Source: Heterohyrax brucei (Eukaryota; Chordata; Mammalia; Hyracoidea; Procaviidae). From it: a stretch of DNA of 64,000 nt. Each line of letters starts with the position of its first letter. The stretch's first letter is position 1. Below, in pieces: positions 62,149-64,000 of this stretch. The translations under genes were made by a program, and so were the position numbers. A model generated the notes under the pieces. It had not been told where the DNA came from. It saw only the letters and a list, made by a program, of their open reading frames with translations, and made no database searches. The stretch covers positions 64,052,201-64,116,200 of the forward strand of contig CM053140.1 of NCBI GenBank assembly GCA_028571685.1, in the 5' to 3' direction.

Positions 62149-63194
62149 GTGAAATCAGTCAGCAGCACAAGGACAAATATTGTATGAGACTCCTAGTATA
62201 AGGACTTAAAAATAGACTTATGTACAGAAGAAAAGATTCTTTGATGGCTGCAAGGGTGAGGAGGTAGGGAGATCTGGTCATAGATTAGACAGTTGATAAG
62301 AATTTGGCTGGGTGAAAGCAGTGACAGCACACAGTAGAAAGAGGATCACCTTAACTGAACTTCAACACAAACTGAAAAGTCTTCTAATCTTAACCTACTA
62401 TTGCAAGGATAGATCAGCAGGGGTAGGGGTCTGGGGACTATGCTCTCAGAAGACATCAAGGCCAAATGGCAAAACTAGCCTATTGCTAAGAGAGGCTTCT
62501 TCTGCACCCCATATTGGTGAGTGGTATCTGGGGTCTTAAAAGCTGGCAAGCTGCCACCTGAGGGACACCAAATGGTCCCAACTTAGCAAGAACAGACCAT
62601 CACCAAGAACAACAAAGACATGAGGAAAAAGGGCCCAGGATACCCATGTGAATGGGTGACTTTATCAACCTGTGACCAAAAGAACCAGATGGTGCCCGGC
62701 TATCACCAAAGACAGCCGTGATGGGGCACACAATGTCGGGCCCCAGTGACAACATGAGAAAAAGAGGGGCGCACCTCAAGAACTCCACTAAAAGATGGCA
62801 ATTGATGGTCTGGAGGTGTTGGGGATCCCCTGGAAGCATGGCCCCTAGACCTGCTGCTGCCCCTGACCAGAAAACATGACTGAGGTCAACCCTTCAGAGA
62901 GGAATGGACTGGACTTAGGGACACAGTGTGACCATATCGTGTGTGTACTTTATGGTTCTATGCATCTACAGGATGCTGTCCTACTGGCCTCATACTAGAA
63001 GCGAGAAGAGACGGTGGAGAGAAAGGGACAGGAGATTGTCAGGAGGGTACGATATATATAGAATGAAAAGGAGGAGCATGCTGCCACGGGGCAAGGAAAG
63101 CAGAAGGAACTGCAGATAGGCGGGCATGTAAATTTAATTTGGATTGTATACTTTCACTTAATCACAAAAACAAAACAAAACAAAACTCATTTGA

Positions 63195-64000
63195 TGAAAA
63201 TCCTGCCAAACAAAACAGAATACACGAAGCAGGACAAAAAAAAATGTAATGGCACTCCAAACTGAATTAGATGTTCTAAAAGAAAGCATTTGAGATATGA
63301 ATGAAAGCATCTGGGGAATCAGAAAGTTAAAAATAGAAATAGAAATTGAAAAAAAGTAGGAAACAATTAGAGGACAGTTGATTAAACACAGGAAAGAAAT
63401 TGAAAAAAAAGGCAAAACCATTTCAGAAATAAAGGCTGAATTATAAGTGGCCCAAGAGAAAATATTCTCAAATAATAATTTAGCAATGAGTATTGGAAAA
63501 AGTCAGGCAAACAACCAGAAGAATTACAATTAGATGGAGAAAGAAATAAAAACAATCAGAGGGAAAGAAATTGAATTAGAAGACAAGCAGAGAAGATGAC
63601 ATAACTGTAGTCCATGAAGAAAAAAACACCACCAACAACATAAAAAAGTGGAACAGAGCTAGTATTTAAAACTATAACCCCACAAAAGTTATAAAAATAA
63701 GACCTGAATATTCATATTCAAAGGCCCATGGTATACCTAGGAAAACTGTCTGAGACTGTCAACTCTGAAAACTCTAGTAAAAAACATTAGTTTTATGGAT
63801 AAACAAAAAAATCATCAGAACCCCCATGAAAAAGAAAAACTAAACAAATGCAAAACCAAAACAAAACAGCCAACAACACCAAATAACACATGAGAACAAT
63901 CAAATTAAACTAATATTAGAATTCTTGCGAGTGTCTTCCCAGTCAAAACAAAGGTAGAGGAACATTTTTAAGAAACTCAAAGAAAAAAACCTGTGACCAA
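63195..64000 (+). repeat. A-rich, possible L1 ORF1/HAL1-like remnant
   Basis: A very A-rich sequence with repeated aga/gaa codon-like pattern ('gaaagaaattgaattagaag', 'aaataaaggctgaattata'), suggesting a decayed ORF1 coiled-coil region. No open frame is left and no boundary is seen before the window end. Confidence 0.35.

Larger units (their letters stand above)
59491..63185 (+). mobile_element. 5'-truncated L1, split by a solo LTR, 9-bp TSD
   Basis: A plus-strand L1 beginning inside the reverse transcriptase and ending with 'cacaaaaacaaaacaaaac'. 'ctcatttga' flanks it at 59482-59490 and 63186-63194. Its 3'UTR (about 62150-63165) is homologous to those of the L1s at 111 and 24843. A solo LTR (60957-61480) divides the ORF2 C-terminal part. 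It is less decayed than the other L1s here. Confidence 0.88.

Overview
This is mammalian genomic DNA, almost certainly from an afrotherian and most probably an elephant. At least ten copies of the afrotherian AfroSINE family are scattered through it, with the typical 'aaccctggtgg' head and 'gtgactcgacggcac'-type tail. There are also two RTE/BovB-type LINE copies, several L1 elements, and old mammalian repeats (MIR, L2, MER5-like, MaLR-like LTRs). No prokaryotic-style genes, CRISPR arrays or operons are present.

The only host gene I can support lies on the minus strand. It is the 3' part of a CUB and Sushi multiple domains gene, best matched to CSMD2. Thirteen consecutive coding exons run from 56759 down to 9391. 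In transcript order they encode the last ten complement-control (sushi/CCP) domains, a short linker exon, and the start of the conserved membrane-proximal ectodomain. All have GT-AG splice sites and intact reading frames. All introns are phase 1 except one phase-0 intron that splits the penultimate CCP. The final exons (rest of the stalk, transmembrane helix, cytoplasmic tail) lie beyond position 1. The upstream CUB/sushi exons lie beyond 64000. No promoter or polyadenylation site of the gene is in the window.

The introns are layered transposon graveyards. (1) 1-7375: a full-length but dead minus-strand L1 (111-7201) inserted in an RTE copy. (2) 7375-20200: old L1 pieces, LTRs, AfroSINEs and a long GT microsatellite. 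(3) 20200-34400: the exon-dense part, with MIR, L2 and MER5-like remnants and a short L1 with a perfect 18-bp target duplication. (4) 35560-46050: a large minus-strand L1 that received a mariner, a 5'-truncated RTE, a 181-bp poly(A) retrocopy and an AfroSINE. (5) 47741-48317: a solo LTR with a perfect 5-bp duplication. (6) 49850-53480: an old plus-strand L1 with an internal mosaic rearrangement. (7) 59491-63185: a 5'-truncated plus-strand L1 split by a solo LTR.

I found no previously undescribed biological system. The most interesting signals concern transposon history: repeated retrotransposition into the same L1 position in two different L1 copies, reciprocal RTE/L1 nesting, and an L1 whose ORF1 sequence is copied into its ORF2 region. 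CSMD2 rather than CSMD1 or CSMD3 is recalled from family knowledge and was not checked by search.
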